This document shows positions 46,063 to 58,324 of a stretch of 64,000 nt of DNA, in pieces. The position numbers and the translations under genes were made by a program. Each line of letters starts with the position of its first letter. The first letter of the stretch is position 1. This stretch comes from Chitinophagaceae bacterium. Its GTDB lineage: Bacteria; Bacteroidota; Bacteroidia; Chitinophagales; Chitinophagaceae. The DNA is taken from assembly GCA_016703625.1 (NCBI GenBank), contig JADJBP010000007.1, positions 244,394-308,393 of the forward strand, given 5' to 3'. A model generated the notes under the pieces. It was not told where the DNA came from and did no database searches. It saw nothing but the letters and a program-made list of their open reading frames with translations.

Positions 46063-46233
46063 TCAATAATATTGCTTGGAGTCAGTAACCTGAGCGGGTG
46101 TAGGTGCCGGTGTTACGCTTGATTCTGTGGTTTCTGATTTTGAATCTTTGCTTTTACAGCTGGTAGCTGCAATCGTAACGAATAATAAGCCCCCCAGGAT
46201 AAATTGAAGTGTTGTTTTGGTTGTTTTGTTCAT
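46063..46233 (-). CDS. Small lipoprotein (56 residues, possibly frameshifted at the end)
   Basis: From the ATG at 46233: a signal peptide with FILGGLLFVTIAATSC (lipobox ATSC), then a Lys/Ser/Thr linker (KSKDSKSETTESSVTPAPTP) and a TGA at 46063-46065. One base near 46075 would extend it with SNIIDTGDVKPTPDGN to a stop at 46026-46028. It is the type of small surface lipoprotein common in these genomes and of unknown role. It is divergent from the caspase-fold gene that starts at 46335. Confidence 0.55.
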   Translation of the reverse strand: MNKTTKTTLQFILGGLLFVTIAATSCKSKDSKSETTESSVTPAPTPAQVTDSKQYY

Positions 46234-46334
46234 TTGATTAAGTTTTAGAGTATAAGTTTACTATTTATATTTTACATTTTCAAGCAAATGATAAAATAAA
46301 TACTGAAATTTAAACCTATTAAAAAAACTGCGGC

Positions 46335-47674
46335 ATGAAAAAACGGTTCTTCATTCACGGATTGATCTTATTGTTCAGTTTTTCACTCCGGTCTCAAACC
46401 CTTTACCAGGTTTCTTTTGTATATCCCGCTGCAAATGACAGCAATGCCTATAACGCATTTTTGGTGAACTATGATGACGGGAAAGGCCTTGTGCGGCTGA
46501 AATATACGGCATCTCCCGGAGATCAAAACATGCTGGTTGAAATGGAACTGACCGAGGAATATGCCGATATCACTTCCGGGTGTTACAATGCCGACCTGGT
46601 TTTTTACAAAGCCGGGAAACCAAAATATATTGATGGTACTGAAACTGACAACAGCAGGCTGCCACAATATTTTGTATTCAAAAAAGATCCACTTACGGGT
46701 TTGTTTGAACCATTTGGTGTAAGCAGTACCCAGGAAACCTGTAAAATCGCAGCCATTGTTTTTAATTCGGTCAGGTATCCAGAACAAAAGGACCTGACGA
46801 ATGAATATGTGCTTGAATATTTTAAAAAAAGCGACCGGTTTTATACCAACCTGTTTGAAACAAGGACCCGGGCATTAACGGTCAGTGAGAAAAATATCAA
46901 ACTGCACCTGCTGGTGGTTGCCAATATCACGGATACGGTTATAGGCCCGGCAGGCCGGAGCGATATGAACAATGCCATTACATTCTTCAGGAAGATATCA
47001 GGCTTCCTGGGCATCCAGTTTGTGCTGGGTGATACCATTACCGGTAATAAGTACAACAAGGAAACTGTTGAAAAGGCGCTGAGGACCTTCGGCCCGATCC
47101 AAACGATATCGTTGTATTCTATTATACCGGCCATGGATTCCGCAAACCAAAAGGACAACCGCAGGCCGCCTTATATTGATCTCCGTGTTGACTATAAAAA
47201 AGTTACATGGAAAATTCCTTAAGCATGGATGATATTTTTACAGCCATCAAAAGCAAAGGCGCCAGGCTGAACCTGGTTTTAAGTGATTGCTGCAATGCTC
47301 TTGTTACCAGTACCAACCCACTGGCCGATCCTCCGGCTGCAAAGAAAGGATTTGGCATGAGCTGGAGCACACAAAATTGCCGCGACCTGTTTTTAAATGC
47401 AACCCCCACATCCATTTTGGCAACGGCAGCAGAACCCGGGCAACTGGCTACCAGCAATAAAAAATTCGGTGGCTTCTTTTCCTATTTTTTCAGGTCATCG
47501 GTAGAAAGCCATTTCAGTTTTTTTAAGAACAAGGTAAGGTGGGAGGATGTTTTTGAAGAAACAAAAAAACAAACCAAATATAAAGCCGATCACACCTATT
47601 GCAGTAAACCTTATGTGCCGGCAAATATCTGTAATCAATATCCATACGTGGATATCAGGTATGGCAGGTTTTAA
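46335..47674 (+). CDS. Secreted caspase-fold (C14) protease (three frameshifts)
   Basis: About 446 residues after repair. A signal peptide (IHGLILLFSFSLRSQ) precedes an N-terminal beta domain of about 160 residues (YQVSFVYPAANDSNAYNAF and following) that I do not recognise. The p20-like domain starts KLHLLVVANITDTVIG, has the catalytic His in VVFYYTGHGFR (about residue 267) and the catalytic Cys in LNLVLSDCCN. The breaks, near 47094, 47153 and 47203, each one base, surround the His loop, so the raw frames 46335-47222 and 47207-47674 miss it. Metacaspase-like proteins cleave after basic residues in other bacteria; the substrate here is unknown. The gene ends 4 bp into the convergent TPR gene. 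Confidence 0.8.
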
Positions 47675-49251
47675 AACGATTCATTCGGTATATACGGAAT
47701 TCCTTCAACAGCCGATATCATTTTTTTCCATTCATTTCCGGCCCGGACCATTTGCAGGTAAGGATCATGCTGAAGCACATAGGTATAATTGAAACCTGCG
47801 CTTATGGCTTTGTTGAGCCATTTATAGGCTTCTGTTTTATTGCCGCCTTTTGCATGTATCCTGGCTATATTATACAGGATGCCCGGGTCATGATTGTTTA
47901 TCCGGTAAAGCCGGTTATAATATTCCAGCGCATCTTTGGGTTTATCCTTCAATACAGCAAGCTTTGCATGCAGTACCGTTAACCCTGAATCGAAAACAGG
48001 TTTCATCTGCGCAGCATCGGCCAGTAATTTTTCTGCTTCTTCCGTTCGGTCATCCTGCATATAAAAGCCAGCCAGTAACAATTGCCTGTCAACACTCAAT
48101 TCTTTTTTCCGGTATAATGAATCGAGCTGTGCAAGAGCGGGTGAAAAAAGGTGGTTTTCGGTATAGGTTTCAACCAGTTTATTCCTGGTACCTGCATCTT
48201 CCGGGTTGAGTTCTATGGCCTTTTCATAAAAGTATAAAGCAGAATCAGGTAAGCCCTGCAAGTTATACAGATCCCCGGTTTTACCATAAACCCCGGCAAG
48301 CTGCGTTTCATGGTAAGGCAAATGAAGTGCTGCTTTTTGAAAATAATATATCCCGTCTGTGTATGGCCTGTATTTAATTTTAGGCCTCATATCCGGTATT
48401 TTGGTTCCATACATGGGTATGCGTGATTGTATGTGTGTCAATTCTTTCGGTTCCCTGGGTTGGGGAAATTTATATACCGTTTCCCCGGTAAGCGGGTCGG
48501 TCATTTTAATATCATTGATAAGACTGCCCCCTGCAGTCCTGGCAAGGGTATATTGAAAGTTGCCGGCTTTTAAATTCCACTCGCCGTTTTCCGGGAACAG
48601 CCCGGTTACCCGCTGATAAAATGAATGTAATTCCCGGTCGATGCTGTAATTGCTCCTGATATTGTATTCCAGGAGGTAATTTTCAGCATCCGCAAACATG
48701 CCGGTTTTTTCAAACAGACTTGCCAGGCCCAGATAACCGGTCGATTTGTTTGGATCGGCAGCTATCAGCCTGCGGTAAAAAATTTCCGCATCATTGAAAT
48801 GATGCCAGTTTTCGTAGAGTTGGGCGAGTAATAAAAGATCTTCTGCCCTGTCATAATATCCATAACGGAAACAACTGTCTATACAATATGTCTCTGAACC
48901 GGTGGGTTGTATTTTGATCAAACTGTCATAATACTTCAAAAACTGTTCAAGGGGCAAATGGTTATCCAGGGCCATTTTGAAAATCACTTCTGCTTCAGGA
49001 TATCGTTTTTGCTCTGCCATTGTTTTTCCCAGGTAATGATAAGCAAGCGGGTTTTTTGGATCGAGTGCGATCACTTTTTTAAATGCGGTTTCGGCTGTTG
49101 CCAGGTCTTCATCGCGGTATGCCCCGTAACCCAGTGCGAATTGGCCTGCCGGGTCAGTGTTGCTGATGCTGTTTGGATCAATGGAGCATTTTACTTCATC
49201 CTCGGGAACCGTTTTTGGCAATCTCATATTCCTCGGGTTATTCAGTTTCAC
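47671..49251 (-). CDS. TPR protein next to caspase-fold protease
   Basis: Up to 526 residues. The GTG at 49251 overlaps the stop of the upstream caspase/TPR gene (GTGA), so coupling is likely; an ATG eight codons later is an alternative. It has no signal peptide and consists of TPR units throughout: AFKKVIALDPKNPLAYHYLG, AEIFYRRLIAADPNKSTGYL, ALYFYEKAIELNPEDAGTRN and ALEYYNRLYRINNHDPGILY. The lack of a secretion signal suggests that it may be the C-terminal part of the upstream protein after another lost base, or a partner made from the same message. It ends 4 bp inside the convergent caspase-fold gene. Confidence 0.7.
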   Translation of the reverse strand: MKLNNPRNMRLPKTVPEDEVKCSIDPNSISNTDPAGQFALGYGAYRDEDLATAETAFKKVIALDPKNPLAYHYLGKTMAEQKRYPEAEVIFKMALDNHLPLEQFLKYYDSLIKIQPTGSETYCIDSCFRYGYYDRAEDLLLLAQLYENWHHFNDAEIFYRRLIAADPNKSTGYLGLASLFEKTGMFADAENYLLEYNIRSNYSIDRELHSFYQRVTGLFPENGEWNLKAGNFQYTLARTAGGSLINDIKMTDPLTGETVYKFPQPREPKELTHIQSRIPMYGTKIPDMRPKIKYRPYTDGIYYFQKAALHLPYHETQLAGVYGKTGDLYNLQGLPDSALYFYEKAIELNPEDAGTRNKLVETYTENHLFSPALAQLDSLYRKKELSVDRQLLLAGFYMQDDRTEEAEKLLADAAQMKPVFDSGLTVLHAKLAVLKDKPKDALEYYNRLYRINNHDPGILYNIARIHAKGGNKTEAYKWLNKAISAGFNYTYVLQHDPYLQMVRAGNEWKKMISAVEGIPYIPNESF

Positions 49252-51151
49252 TGAAATAAAATCCTTTTTCTTTCAGCTGCTGCGTTGAATACCGAATCGG
49301 CTTTTGCAAATGCCATATTGTTCATATACACATAACCCAATCTTTCAAAAGGGAGGAAATGCCGGTTGTTCAGTTTAATACTTTTCCAGAAAGCTTCTTC
49401 GGCCTGCAGGCGTTTTTCCTTTTTTTCCAGAATGATACCCTGGCTTACAAATATGTCCTGTAATCCCGGTTGCCGCATGGCTGCTGAATCGATATACAAC
49501 TGTGCTTTTTCCAATTTTCCCTGCCCTGCATACAGGTCGGCTAAATTGATCAGCGGAATGGCCCAGGAAGGCGCCCTTCGGGATGCGGTTACAAAATACT
49601 TCTCGGCTTTTGCATCATTTTTTTTGTAACTGTATAAAATACCCAGTTCATTATAAATATAAGGGGCATATTCCTCAAGCCTGAGGGCTTTTTCCTGTTC
49701 GGCAAGGGCTTTTTCGATCAATGGTTTTTGATCCCGGGTCAGGGGTATTTTAAGCCGCAGGGCAACGCCTGCAAAATAATGCAGCTTTACGCGAATGATG
49801 TTGTAATAATAGTTATCCGGTTCCGTTAGTTTAAGGGCAACTTCAAACATCCGGGGATAAATGTCATACGTGTCATATGCTGCATTATAGTACCGGCGTT
49901 TTTCCAGTTCTGCGGCATCTCCTTTCAGGTACAGGACGATCTTTTGATGCCCCACTTCATCAAACAGCACTGCCAGCCTGCTGTTGAACCGTTTTAAAGT
50001 TTCCTGCCCGGCTTCCAGGTTCCGCACCAGCTCTTCCAGTTTTTTTACACCTGCCGCAGAAAACAGGCTCTTCTTCAATCCGGCGATCAGTGTAAATGCA
50101 ATTTTTTCCTTTGGTACCTTATCCAGTTTCAATGAATCCGTAAAAGCTTCAAGGCTTTCCTTTTCATCAATTCAAAGAAGTATTCTTCGGCTGAAGCGGG
50201 TATATTTTCACCGGCCGTTTCAACGGTTAATGCCCGCTGGCGGATATGGTCATCAGTAACCATTTTTTTTGCAAATACCAATAGTTCCGTATCCACTTTG
50301 GTCAGCACAAAATTACCATTGCCGAGTACCGCCGGGGTTTGTTTTATATTTTCCCTTTTGAGCACAGCATCATTTTTAAATGATGAATCCAGGAAATGTT
50401 TAATGTCTGCAACCGTTACCAGGCCGGTATTTTTTTTATCAGCCAAACCCTGTAAACCATTTACCAGGTAATAGGAAAAAACACCCCTGCCCCCGCCCCA
50501 GTCTTCTTTTTCATTCGATAACTCTTCGGCAGAACTGGATGTGATCCGGATCTCTTTATCCCGGATTTTCCGGAGTTGTTCCCCGGCCAGGAAATTACCC
50601 TTGAACTTTTTACCGGTAAGCTTACCGGAATGGCATGCATCCGTTATCAGGATAACGTTTGCCTGCTTCTCAAAGGAAAGGGTATTGGCAATGTCATTCA
50701 AATAATCAATGCTTAAGGCCAGCCTTACATAATTGAACGGCGGCGAATCGTAACAGATGAGGAACCCGTTGTTGTACATGGTTATATTTTCCAGGTCGCC
50801 ATGCCCTGAGAAATAGAAATACACATTATCATCTTTACTGCAGCTGTTCTTCAGCCAGTAAACTGCATCATAAACGGCAGCGGTAGTTGCAGCGGAATCA
50901 GTAAGTAAACGGATATTTTCTTTGGGCACCGATCCCCCGGCCTTTGACAGCAGGAATTGAGCAAAAATTTCAGCATCCCTGTTGGCAAACTGCAGTTGCG
51001 GAATTTCAGGGTCCATGTATTTTGAAACGCCGATAATGAGGGCATAGGTATTCCCGTTACCTGTTGCCGGTAATTCACGGGTGATCAACGGCTGTGCTGC
51101 AAGTGAACATGAAATAAAACAGGATAAAAAAAAGAAAAAGAAGTATCTCAT
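49248..51151 (-). CDS. Secreted caspase-fold protease with TPR domain (one frameshift)
   Basis: About 635 residues after repair. The signal peptide is FFFFFLSCFISCSLAAQ. The caspase domain runs from residue 35 with TYALIIGVSKYMD, catalytic H117 in FYFSGHGD and catalytic C173 in ITDACHSGK, and SYYLVNGLQGLADKK at its end. A TPR region follows from about residue 340 (ALRLEEYAPYIYNELGILYS, AEKYFVTASRRAPSWAIPLI). Loss of one G near 50153 separates the parts (50129-51151 and 49248-50132); with it, ALE AFTDSLKLDKVPKEK reads on. A secreted caspase fused to TPRs, coupled to another TPR gene and facing a second caspase gene, suggests a regulated proteolytic module. Confidence 0.82.
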
Positions 51152-51273
51152 TTATTTTCCGGTAACAATTATTTAAAATTCTGAACGCACTTAAAAAAGC
51201 CTGTAAACGTTTCTTTTTGTTGAATTAAAGATAATATTTAAATGGGTCAAATCAATAGCCTGTATAAACAAAA

Positions 51274-51307
51274 AAGCTGGGGAACATCTTTATATGCTCA
51301 ACAGCTT
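51274..51307 (-). terminator. Possible terminator of the M14 peptidase gene
   Basis: On the minus strand AAGCTG (51307-51302) and CAGCTT (51279-51274) enclose a 22-nt loop and are followed by TTTTTT. It lies 31 bp after the M14 gene stop. Confidence 0.5.
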
Positions 51308-51337
51308 GTAAAAATCACCTGGATTAATTTTTAATGT

Positions 51338-54080
51338 CTAGCGGTACAACTGATTGAATAAAAATTTAAAGGTGCCGTGTGACTGCGCCCTGAATACAAT
51401 TTCGGGGCCAACTGCAAATAATTTTCCCTTGCCAACAACTGCTTCAAATGCAGTTATGCCATTCTTCAAATAGGCTTCACCCCAGCTCCAGCCGCTGCGT
51501 AAGATATGATCATTGCCAAACCAGGCCAGTGGTTTAATGGATCCGGTGTTTACCGCATCCGGGTTCAGTTTAAAAACAGGGTTGTTGTTAAAATAAATAT
51601 CGGTTTGCGGGTTTAACCCGGCTGTTGCAGGCTGACCGTTGTCAACCGTCATTTGCAAAATGCTTCCGGGTGTAAAATATTTATCCCGCGGCAATGTTCT
51701 TTCTTCACCATTTACAATTTCAACCATGGCATCTTTTACAGGTAGGCCTAAGTGATAGGCCAGTTGTGTACTGCTGCCGATGGTTACTATATGTCCACCC
51801 TGCTCTAAAAATATTTTCAGTTGGGGTATTGATCTGTCTGCGGTAACACGGCCGGTCATCCGCTTAAATTCATCCGGCAGGTTTTCAATATTTCCTGCAC
51901 CGCCGCCGGTTTGTGTACTGCGGCTGCTGACCGGCGGTATGGCACCCTGCACAAAAACAATGACATCGTATTTTGATCCCAGGTTCCCGGTATCAATATC
52001 TTTCGGGTAAATGACCTCGAATGCATAATCAAACTTTTCGAATATCCATCTTACCCAGCCGGATGGCATGGAGCCCCCATACATATCCCATAAAGCGATC
52101 CTTGCTTTTTTTATTTTTGACAGCGAATTTGGCTTTTTGTCTGCAGCAATAAACCGGACCTGGTTTTCTTTTACTGTTTTATCAATGATCGATCTTGCTT
52201 TGGCATTGTCCGGAATATAAAAAGAACCATTGCTGTATGACGAACCTTCCGGTACATTCGAGATCCTGTACACATCAACACCACCATTGACCAGGTTATT
52301 TACTGCTTTAAAAGACATGTTTGACCTGGCATCCAGTACATAGCCTGCAGATGATCTCTTTACTGCAGCACCAGGAATTTTTATGATTTCGCCATGGATG
52401 TTTTTCTCAAAAGGCCCGTCAAATCCATCCATGATACGGTCAAACCGGATACCCATCTGGTAAGCCAGGGTCCAGCCTGCAGCATCATAAGGCGATACCG
52501 GCGGTCCGCCGGGGTATTGAAAATCATTGGGATGATCCTGGGGTTCAAACATATCCAGCACGTGCGGCCTGAATGCCTGGTTGGTTTTTACGATGTACGA
52601 ATTGGCCGGATATTTTTTTCCGGCAACCGTAAAACCGGTAGTTGCTTTATGTACAACAATGCCGGTTCTTATCAGTGCATTTAAAAATTCAACCGCCGTA
52701 GCAAAGTCGGGCTGATCTGCCGGGATGATATAACCACGGGGATCTTTAAAGGCAATATTATGCATCACACTATCATAAAACCTGGCGGGAATATTACTGC
52801 TGACCCGGCTAAGATCCACATTTGGATTTGCTTTTTTTACCGAATCACGGTACAGCCTGTTTATTGTTTCAATTTTGGAAGGAGAAAGCGACCAGGTATC
52901 TTTATTGCCCCTGTCGATCGAATTTTTTCCCATCCGGTATATATTCATCAGCAGTTCATCCCGGTGCCTGGATGCATAATTCAAAACTGCATAATTTAAG
53001 GAAACAGAATAATCTATAGACTGCCGGAACAGCCATTTTTGCGGCACAACCGGGTTGGGTGTGGCGGCATTGGGGATCAGCCGGGAAGTGACCAATGGAA
53101 TGTTTGATGGGTTTGGACTGCCCACGATCTCGGTAAGCAACCCGATCATGTTGTGAAAATAAGTGGTGGTACGAAGTCCCCCATTATACCAGGTTGAAAA
53201 CACGGAACCGGATTTACTGGTATAGCCTGGTTTGCCTTCAGCATTCAGGCGGTTTTGCATGGCTGCCCCGATGGCATCCAGCCCGGTAACGATCAACGGG
53301 TCAAATACATAATTGAATGGGTCACGGTAAGGGGCACCTGCAACCACGGAGCCTGCAGGGCCTGATTGGTGATGGTTGTACATGATCTGCGGTATCCATT
53401 CTATAAACAACTGCCTGCCTATGTTTTGAGATTCTTTCAGGTTAAGCATGTAAAAATCCCTGTTGTTATCATGCCCGGCATATTTTTCATACAACCTGGG
53501 TAAATTGGAAGTGCTTCTTTTTTTCAGGGTTGCTTTCCCGCATGTACCAGTTACTCATCAGCTCCTGCCCGTCGGGGTTGGCATGTGTCATTAAGATAAT
53601 TACATCATCCAAAATGCGTTTGGTTTCATCATCATTGCGGCTCAGCAGCTGGTATGCCGTTTCAATCAGTTGATGAATGCCTACTGTTTCTGTTGCATGT
53701 AAACCACCGTCGATCCAAACAACAGCCTTACCCATTTTACTTAATTGTACAGCTTCATCCTGCGAAATATCAGCATTCCCCAACTGTTGTGATATCTTTT
53801 TATACTGTTCCAGTTTTTTATAATTTTCAGCAGAAGTTACCACCAGCATAAACTGGTCTCTTCCCTCTTCTGTTTTACCGATCACTGTATATGTTGCACG
53901 GTCAGACTGCTCACCCAGTTTTTTAAAATAAGCTTCCGTTTGGGTAAATGTGGCAAGCTGGTAATTGTCGCCGATATTAAAACCAAAATGGGATACGGGA
54001 GTTGTGACCGGTTGGGTAAAAGCAGTACCGAGGTAAAGGAAAACTAACAGGAAGGCACATACATTTTTTTTTAATATCAT
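51338..54080 (-). CDS. Secreted M14 family zinc carboxypeptidase-like protein (one frameshift)
   Basis: About 914 residues after repair. A signal peptide (VCAFLLVFLYLGTAFTQ) is followed by the M14 domain with the zinc ligands in WIDGGLHATETVGIHQ (HxxE) and later the His in IMYNHHQSGPAGSV. A long C-terminal region from about 500 on has a class-I glutamine-amidotransferase-like or DJ-1-like layout (RIALWDMYGGSMPSGWVRW, IFLEQGGHIVTIGSS). Such M14 proteins of Bacteroidota are large and secreted, and their peptide substrates are not known. One extra base in the T-run 53518-53524 separates the pieces 53487-54080 and 51338 to about 53510; repaired, PEKRSTSNLPRLYEKYAGH is continuous. Confidence 0.88.
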
Positions 54081-54330
54081 GCTTAGGTATTTGATCTGCT
54101 AAAATAACCCATTCTTATAACCTAATGAATTAATATATCAGGCCTGAAATCCTTAAAAAATTTTCAGATTTTTGGATCGCTAACACGTTGGAAGTCAAAT
54201 AAAACAGTATGAAATTTCAGTTTTATACTAATTAACCATGATATAAGTAAAATTACGGTATCATTATTGCACGGAGTTTTACAAGGGAAGGAAGAATATT
54301 TACAAAATATAAAATGATTTCCCCTTTAAA

Positions 54331-57226
54331 ATGTCCATATCCTTACGCCTTAAACCTACCCGGTTCGACAGAAAACGAATGCTGCTTACGGCATTTATTG
54401 TTACGTTATTACTGCTGGTTTCTGCCATATACTGGTTTACTTTCCAAAACAAATGGTTGATTGCCGATTATCATAAGCAAAATGAAATGGCGGCAGAACA
54501 GGATACATTTGACGACCTGTTCCTCAATATCCAGGCTGCAGAATCAGCCATGAGGGGTTATGCCGCAACGGGCAACCCGGCGTTTAAAACCAATTTCCAA
54601 ACACACATCAATTCAATACGCACCCACAACAACGCACTCAAAGAAATTCAGAATCGGAGCCGCTCATCTGTTGATCCTCAACTTTTTTCAGCATTCAACA
54701 GGCTGATCAAAGAAAAGACCGAATTCATGCAACGGGTAAATTCACTTTGTGAACTGAAAATACCGGGGAAGCGATGGCTTTAATAGCAACGGAAAAGGGG
54801 ATCATACTCACTGATTCCATTTTAAAAGTGCACCAGTCCATCAATGCTTTATTGCTTGATTCACTCGGCCAATCCAAAAAAATATTTAACCTGGCCCATA
54901 ATACCAATAACAGCATTGCCTTCTGGGGAATAGCTGTTTCCATTTTATGTATCATACTGCTTTTCTATTTATTGCAGAAAGAGATCAAAAAGCTACCCAT
55001 ATCGGGGATACCCTTCAGCTGCAAAAAGAACATCTTGGAGTAACACTTAAAAGCATCAGCGAAGGACTGATCACAACCGGGAAGGACGGGAAGATCATAT
55101 ATATGAACCCATCAGCCGAAAAACTGACCGGGTGGAAGAACAGGGATGTAAAAAATAAACTGCTGCAATCTGTTTATAATGTAAAAAATGAAGAAACGGG
55201 AAAGCTGATTGATAATATCGTTACCCGTATCATCCAGGAAGGCAGGGTTATTGAAACAGAGAATAATACCATATTGCAAAAAAGAAACGGTGAAAAACTG
55301 GTCATCAGCAATAATGGTTCACCAATTTTTGACCTGCAGGGCAATATTATTGGTGCCGTGATGGTGTTTAATGATATAACGGAAAAGAAAAGGATCGCAG
55401 ATGAATTAAAAGACAATGAAAGGCAGCTCAGGGATATGATCGAAAATATGCCGGAGGCAGTTTATACCTGTGATAGACTTGGCTATCTTAAGATCTTTAA
55501 TAAGGCAGCGGTAAACCTGTGGGGAAGAGAGCCGGTGGCAGGCCAGGACCGCTGGTGTGGTTCCTGGAAACTTTTTCATTCGGATGGTACCAGCCTGCCG
55601 CACGACAACAGCCCGATGGCCATAGCGCTTAAGGAAGCAAGGCCGGTACTTGGAAAAGAAATACTGATACAAAGGCCCGACGGTAAAATAAGACATATCC
55701 TGCCCTCCCCTGCACCTATGTTTAATGCATCGGGTGAACTGACCGGATCCGTGAATATGCTGCTTGATATTACCGATAAAAAGGAACGGGAAATTTTAAT
55801 TCAAAAGACTGAGGAAAAATACAGGAATCTTATTGAACAGGCCAGCGATGCCATCCTGATCTTTTCATTAGACGGAACCATAAAAGAATTTAACAACAGT
55901 GTATGCAGCATAACCGGTTATTCCATGGAGGAATTTTTTGACCGGGAACTAACCATCAGTGATATCCTGGTAGGTGATATGAGCATCAATCCCGGAAAAC
56001 ACCAGGCATTGCTGAATGGAGAAACGATTACATTTTACCGGCAGTTCAAATGCAGGGATAACTCTGAGATTGACCTGGAAGTAAAGGCAAGTTTACTGGA
56101 AGACGGTAATATACTGGCTTTTGGCCGCGACGTTACTGAACGTAAAAGGAATGAAGAAAAAATAAAAATTGCCATCGAACGGTTTGAAATACTATCGCGG
56201 GCAACCAGTGATACCATCTGGGATTGGGATATTTTAAATGATTCGATCCTGTATAATCACAACATCACCAAAATGTTCGGGTATACCCAGCCTGAGATCG
56301 AAAATGGCGCTAAATGGTGGAAGAACAATATTCACCCGGATGATTATAATAATGTATGCGATGTATTGGATGATGCATTCAGGAGCGGCACACAAACCAT
56401 TCAATTTGAATACCGGTACCATTGTACCGATCATGCATACAAGAATATCCTGGACAGGGCATATATTGTTTACAATGCAGATGGATTGCCCGTACGAATG
56501 ATCGGCGCCATGCAGGATGTAACAAAGGAAAAGGAACATGAAAGGCAGGTTGCCATTGCCATTACAGATGCCCAGGAAAAAGAAAGGCGGGAACTGGGCA
56601 TGGAACTGCATGATAATGTGAACCAGTTGCTGGGAGCCACCCTGCTTTACCTGGGCATGGCCATTAAATCGGGTAATGTGAAGCAGGACGAAACTGAGAT
56701 CCTGAACAGCTGCAGTGAATATATTCATGAAGCCATCAGGGACCTGCGGAACCTTTCACACCGGTTAACCCCATACGCAAAAGAAGAAGCTTCCCTGAAG
56801 GAAGTGATCAAAATGCTGGTAGAACCTTTACAGAAAACAAACCAGTTTAAAATTGACCTGCAGGTTGAGGAGATCAAAAATAATACCGTTGACAGTGATA
56901 TGCAGATCAATCTATACCGGATCGTACAGGAACAACTGAATAATATAGTGAAACATGCCGGTGCAGAAAAAGTTAAGATCAAACTGTGGCTCACACAAAA
57001 ATTAATTAAACTAAGTATCTCAGATAACGGGAAGGGCTTTGACCCTGATTCGTTAAAAGACGGTATTGGACTGGAAAATATAAAAAGGCGTGCAGAAATG
57101 TTCTCCGGTAAAATAAAACTCAGGTCCTCCCCCGGAAATGGCTGTGAATTGCTCGTGGAACTGCCGCTAAAAAAACAACCCGTTCATCAGCCGGAAATAC
57201 AGGGTATGTATAATTTATCCCGGTAA
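54331..57226 (+). CDS. Sensor histidine kinase: CHASE3, PAS repeats, HisKA_3 (two frameshifts)
   Basis: About 966 residues after repair. It has a TM helix (MLLTAFIVTLLLLVSAIYWF), a CHASE3-type sensor region (AAESAMRGYAATGNPAF) and a second TM helix (AFWGIAVSILCIILLFYLL). Four PAS/PAC units follow (the first at SISEGLITTGKDGKIIYMN, each ending in an ITEKK or VTERK linker). The kinase has the phospho-accepting His in QEKERRELGMELHDNVNQLL and an HATPase domain (IVQEQLNNIVKHA, SISDNGKGF, DGIGLENIKRRA). It phosphorylates a NarL-type response regulator, which is not nearby. Breaks are near 54750 and near 54990; the pieces are 54331-54783, 54774-55043 and 54947-57226. Confidence 0.9.
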
Positions 57227-57260
57227 TTATTTTTAACGATGCGATCTATCGCATATCAAT

Positions 57261-57268
57261 TAAATTTG
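57261..57268 (+). promoter_or_regulatory. Putative -7 element TAAATTTG of the MscS gene
   Basis: An exact TAnnTTTG match 28 bp before the start codon. The region 19 bp upstream lacks TTG. Confidence 0.38.
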
Positions 57269-57296
57269 CAGCAATTATTTTTAAAATATTGTTGCA

Positions 57297-58324
57297 ATGA
57301 CCAACTCCGAAATACTGGTTTTAATTATCTATATCGCATCCGGCCTGCTAGCCGGAATTGTTTTGCACAAGTTAATTATGCCTTTGATCGCAAAACTTGC
57401 TTCAAAAACTTCCCTTAAATCCGATGACCTGATCATTAAAACCATTCGTACCTGGGTAATACCCTGGTCACTGGCATTGGGACTCTTTTTGGGGTTAAAG
57501 CAGGTAGAGATGGAAAGCAGGTTTTATACCTGGATCGAAAACGGCCTGGTCATTTTTTATATTTTTTCATCAACACTGATCATTTCCAGGATCGTTTCAG
57601 GAATGATCCGGATCAAATCAGCAGATTCTGAAACTGTTATTCCCTCATCTTCCATCATCAGTAATATTGTAAGTGTAATTATCTTTTGTATCGGGTTATT
57701 GGTTATCCTGCAATCACAGGGCATATCGGTTACACCCGTACTCACTGCATTGGGTGTAGGCGGACTTGCCGTAGCACTGGCATTACAGGGAACACTGTCA
57801 AATTTATTTGCGGGATTACAGATCATTTCTTCGGGCAATTTTAACCGGGGCGATTTTGTGAAACTGTCATCCGGCGAAGATGGCTTTATAGAAGACATTA
57901 CCTGGCGCAGTACTACCATCAGGGCCATGGTGATCATATCATTATCGTACCCAACTCCAAACTGGCTGATATGATCGTTACCAATTATTATTTGCCGCTC
58001 AGCGAATGGTCTTTTGTGGTGGAAGTTGGTGTGAGTTATGACAGTGACCTGGAGCATGTTGAAAAGGTAACCAAGGAAGTCATTCTTGAAACACTCACCG
58101 AAACAGAAGGTGGTATTAAGGATTTTGTACCCGTTGTACGGTTCTATGCCTTTGGGGAAAGCAGTATAAATTTGAAAGCTATTTTAAGGGTACACGATTT
58201 TTCTGACCAGTTTGCCGTAAAGAGTGCATTCATTAAAAAGCTGCAGGTTAGATTTAAGCAGGAAAATATTAATATCCCGTTCCCTACCCGTGCGAATGGC
58301 ATTACACATGCCGTCCCTGCATGA
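57297..58324 (+). CDS. MscS-family mechanosensitive channel (one frameshift)
   Basis: About 342 residues after repair. It has four membrane helices, then the pore-lining helix VTPVLTALGVGGLAVALALQ and the hinge region TLSNLFAGLQII, followed by the beta domain FNRGDFVKLSSGEDGFIEDI and WRSTTIRAM. It opens under membrane tension to release solutes. One G is missing near 57930: VMIISL should read GDHIIIVPNSKLADMIVTNYY. The pieces are 57297-57974 and 57971-58324. The C-terminus ends abruptly after INIPFPTR, where usually a few more residues follow. The last 141 bp overlap the converging DUF6370 gene on the other strand, which is unusual. Confidence 0.88.

Noticed and set aside
47671..49251. TPR gene as simply the C-terminus of the caspase-TPR protein
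   Set aside because: Possible, but the GTGA overlap offers a normal coupled start and restoring one base upstream gives a separate natural stop, so I kept two genes.
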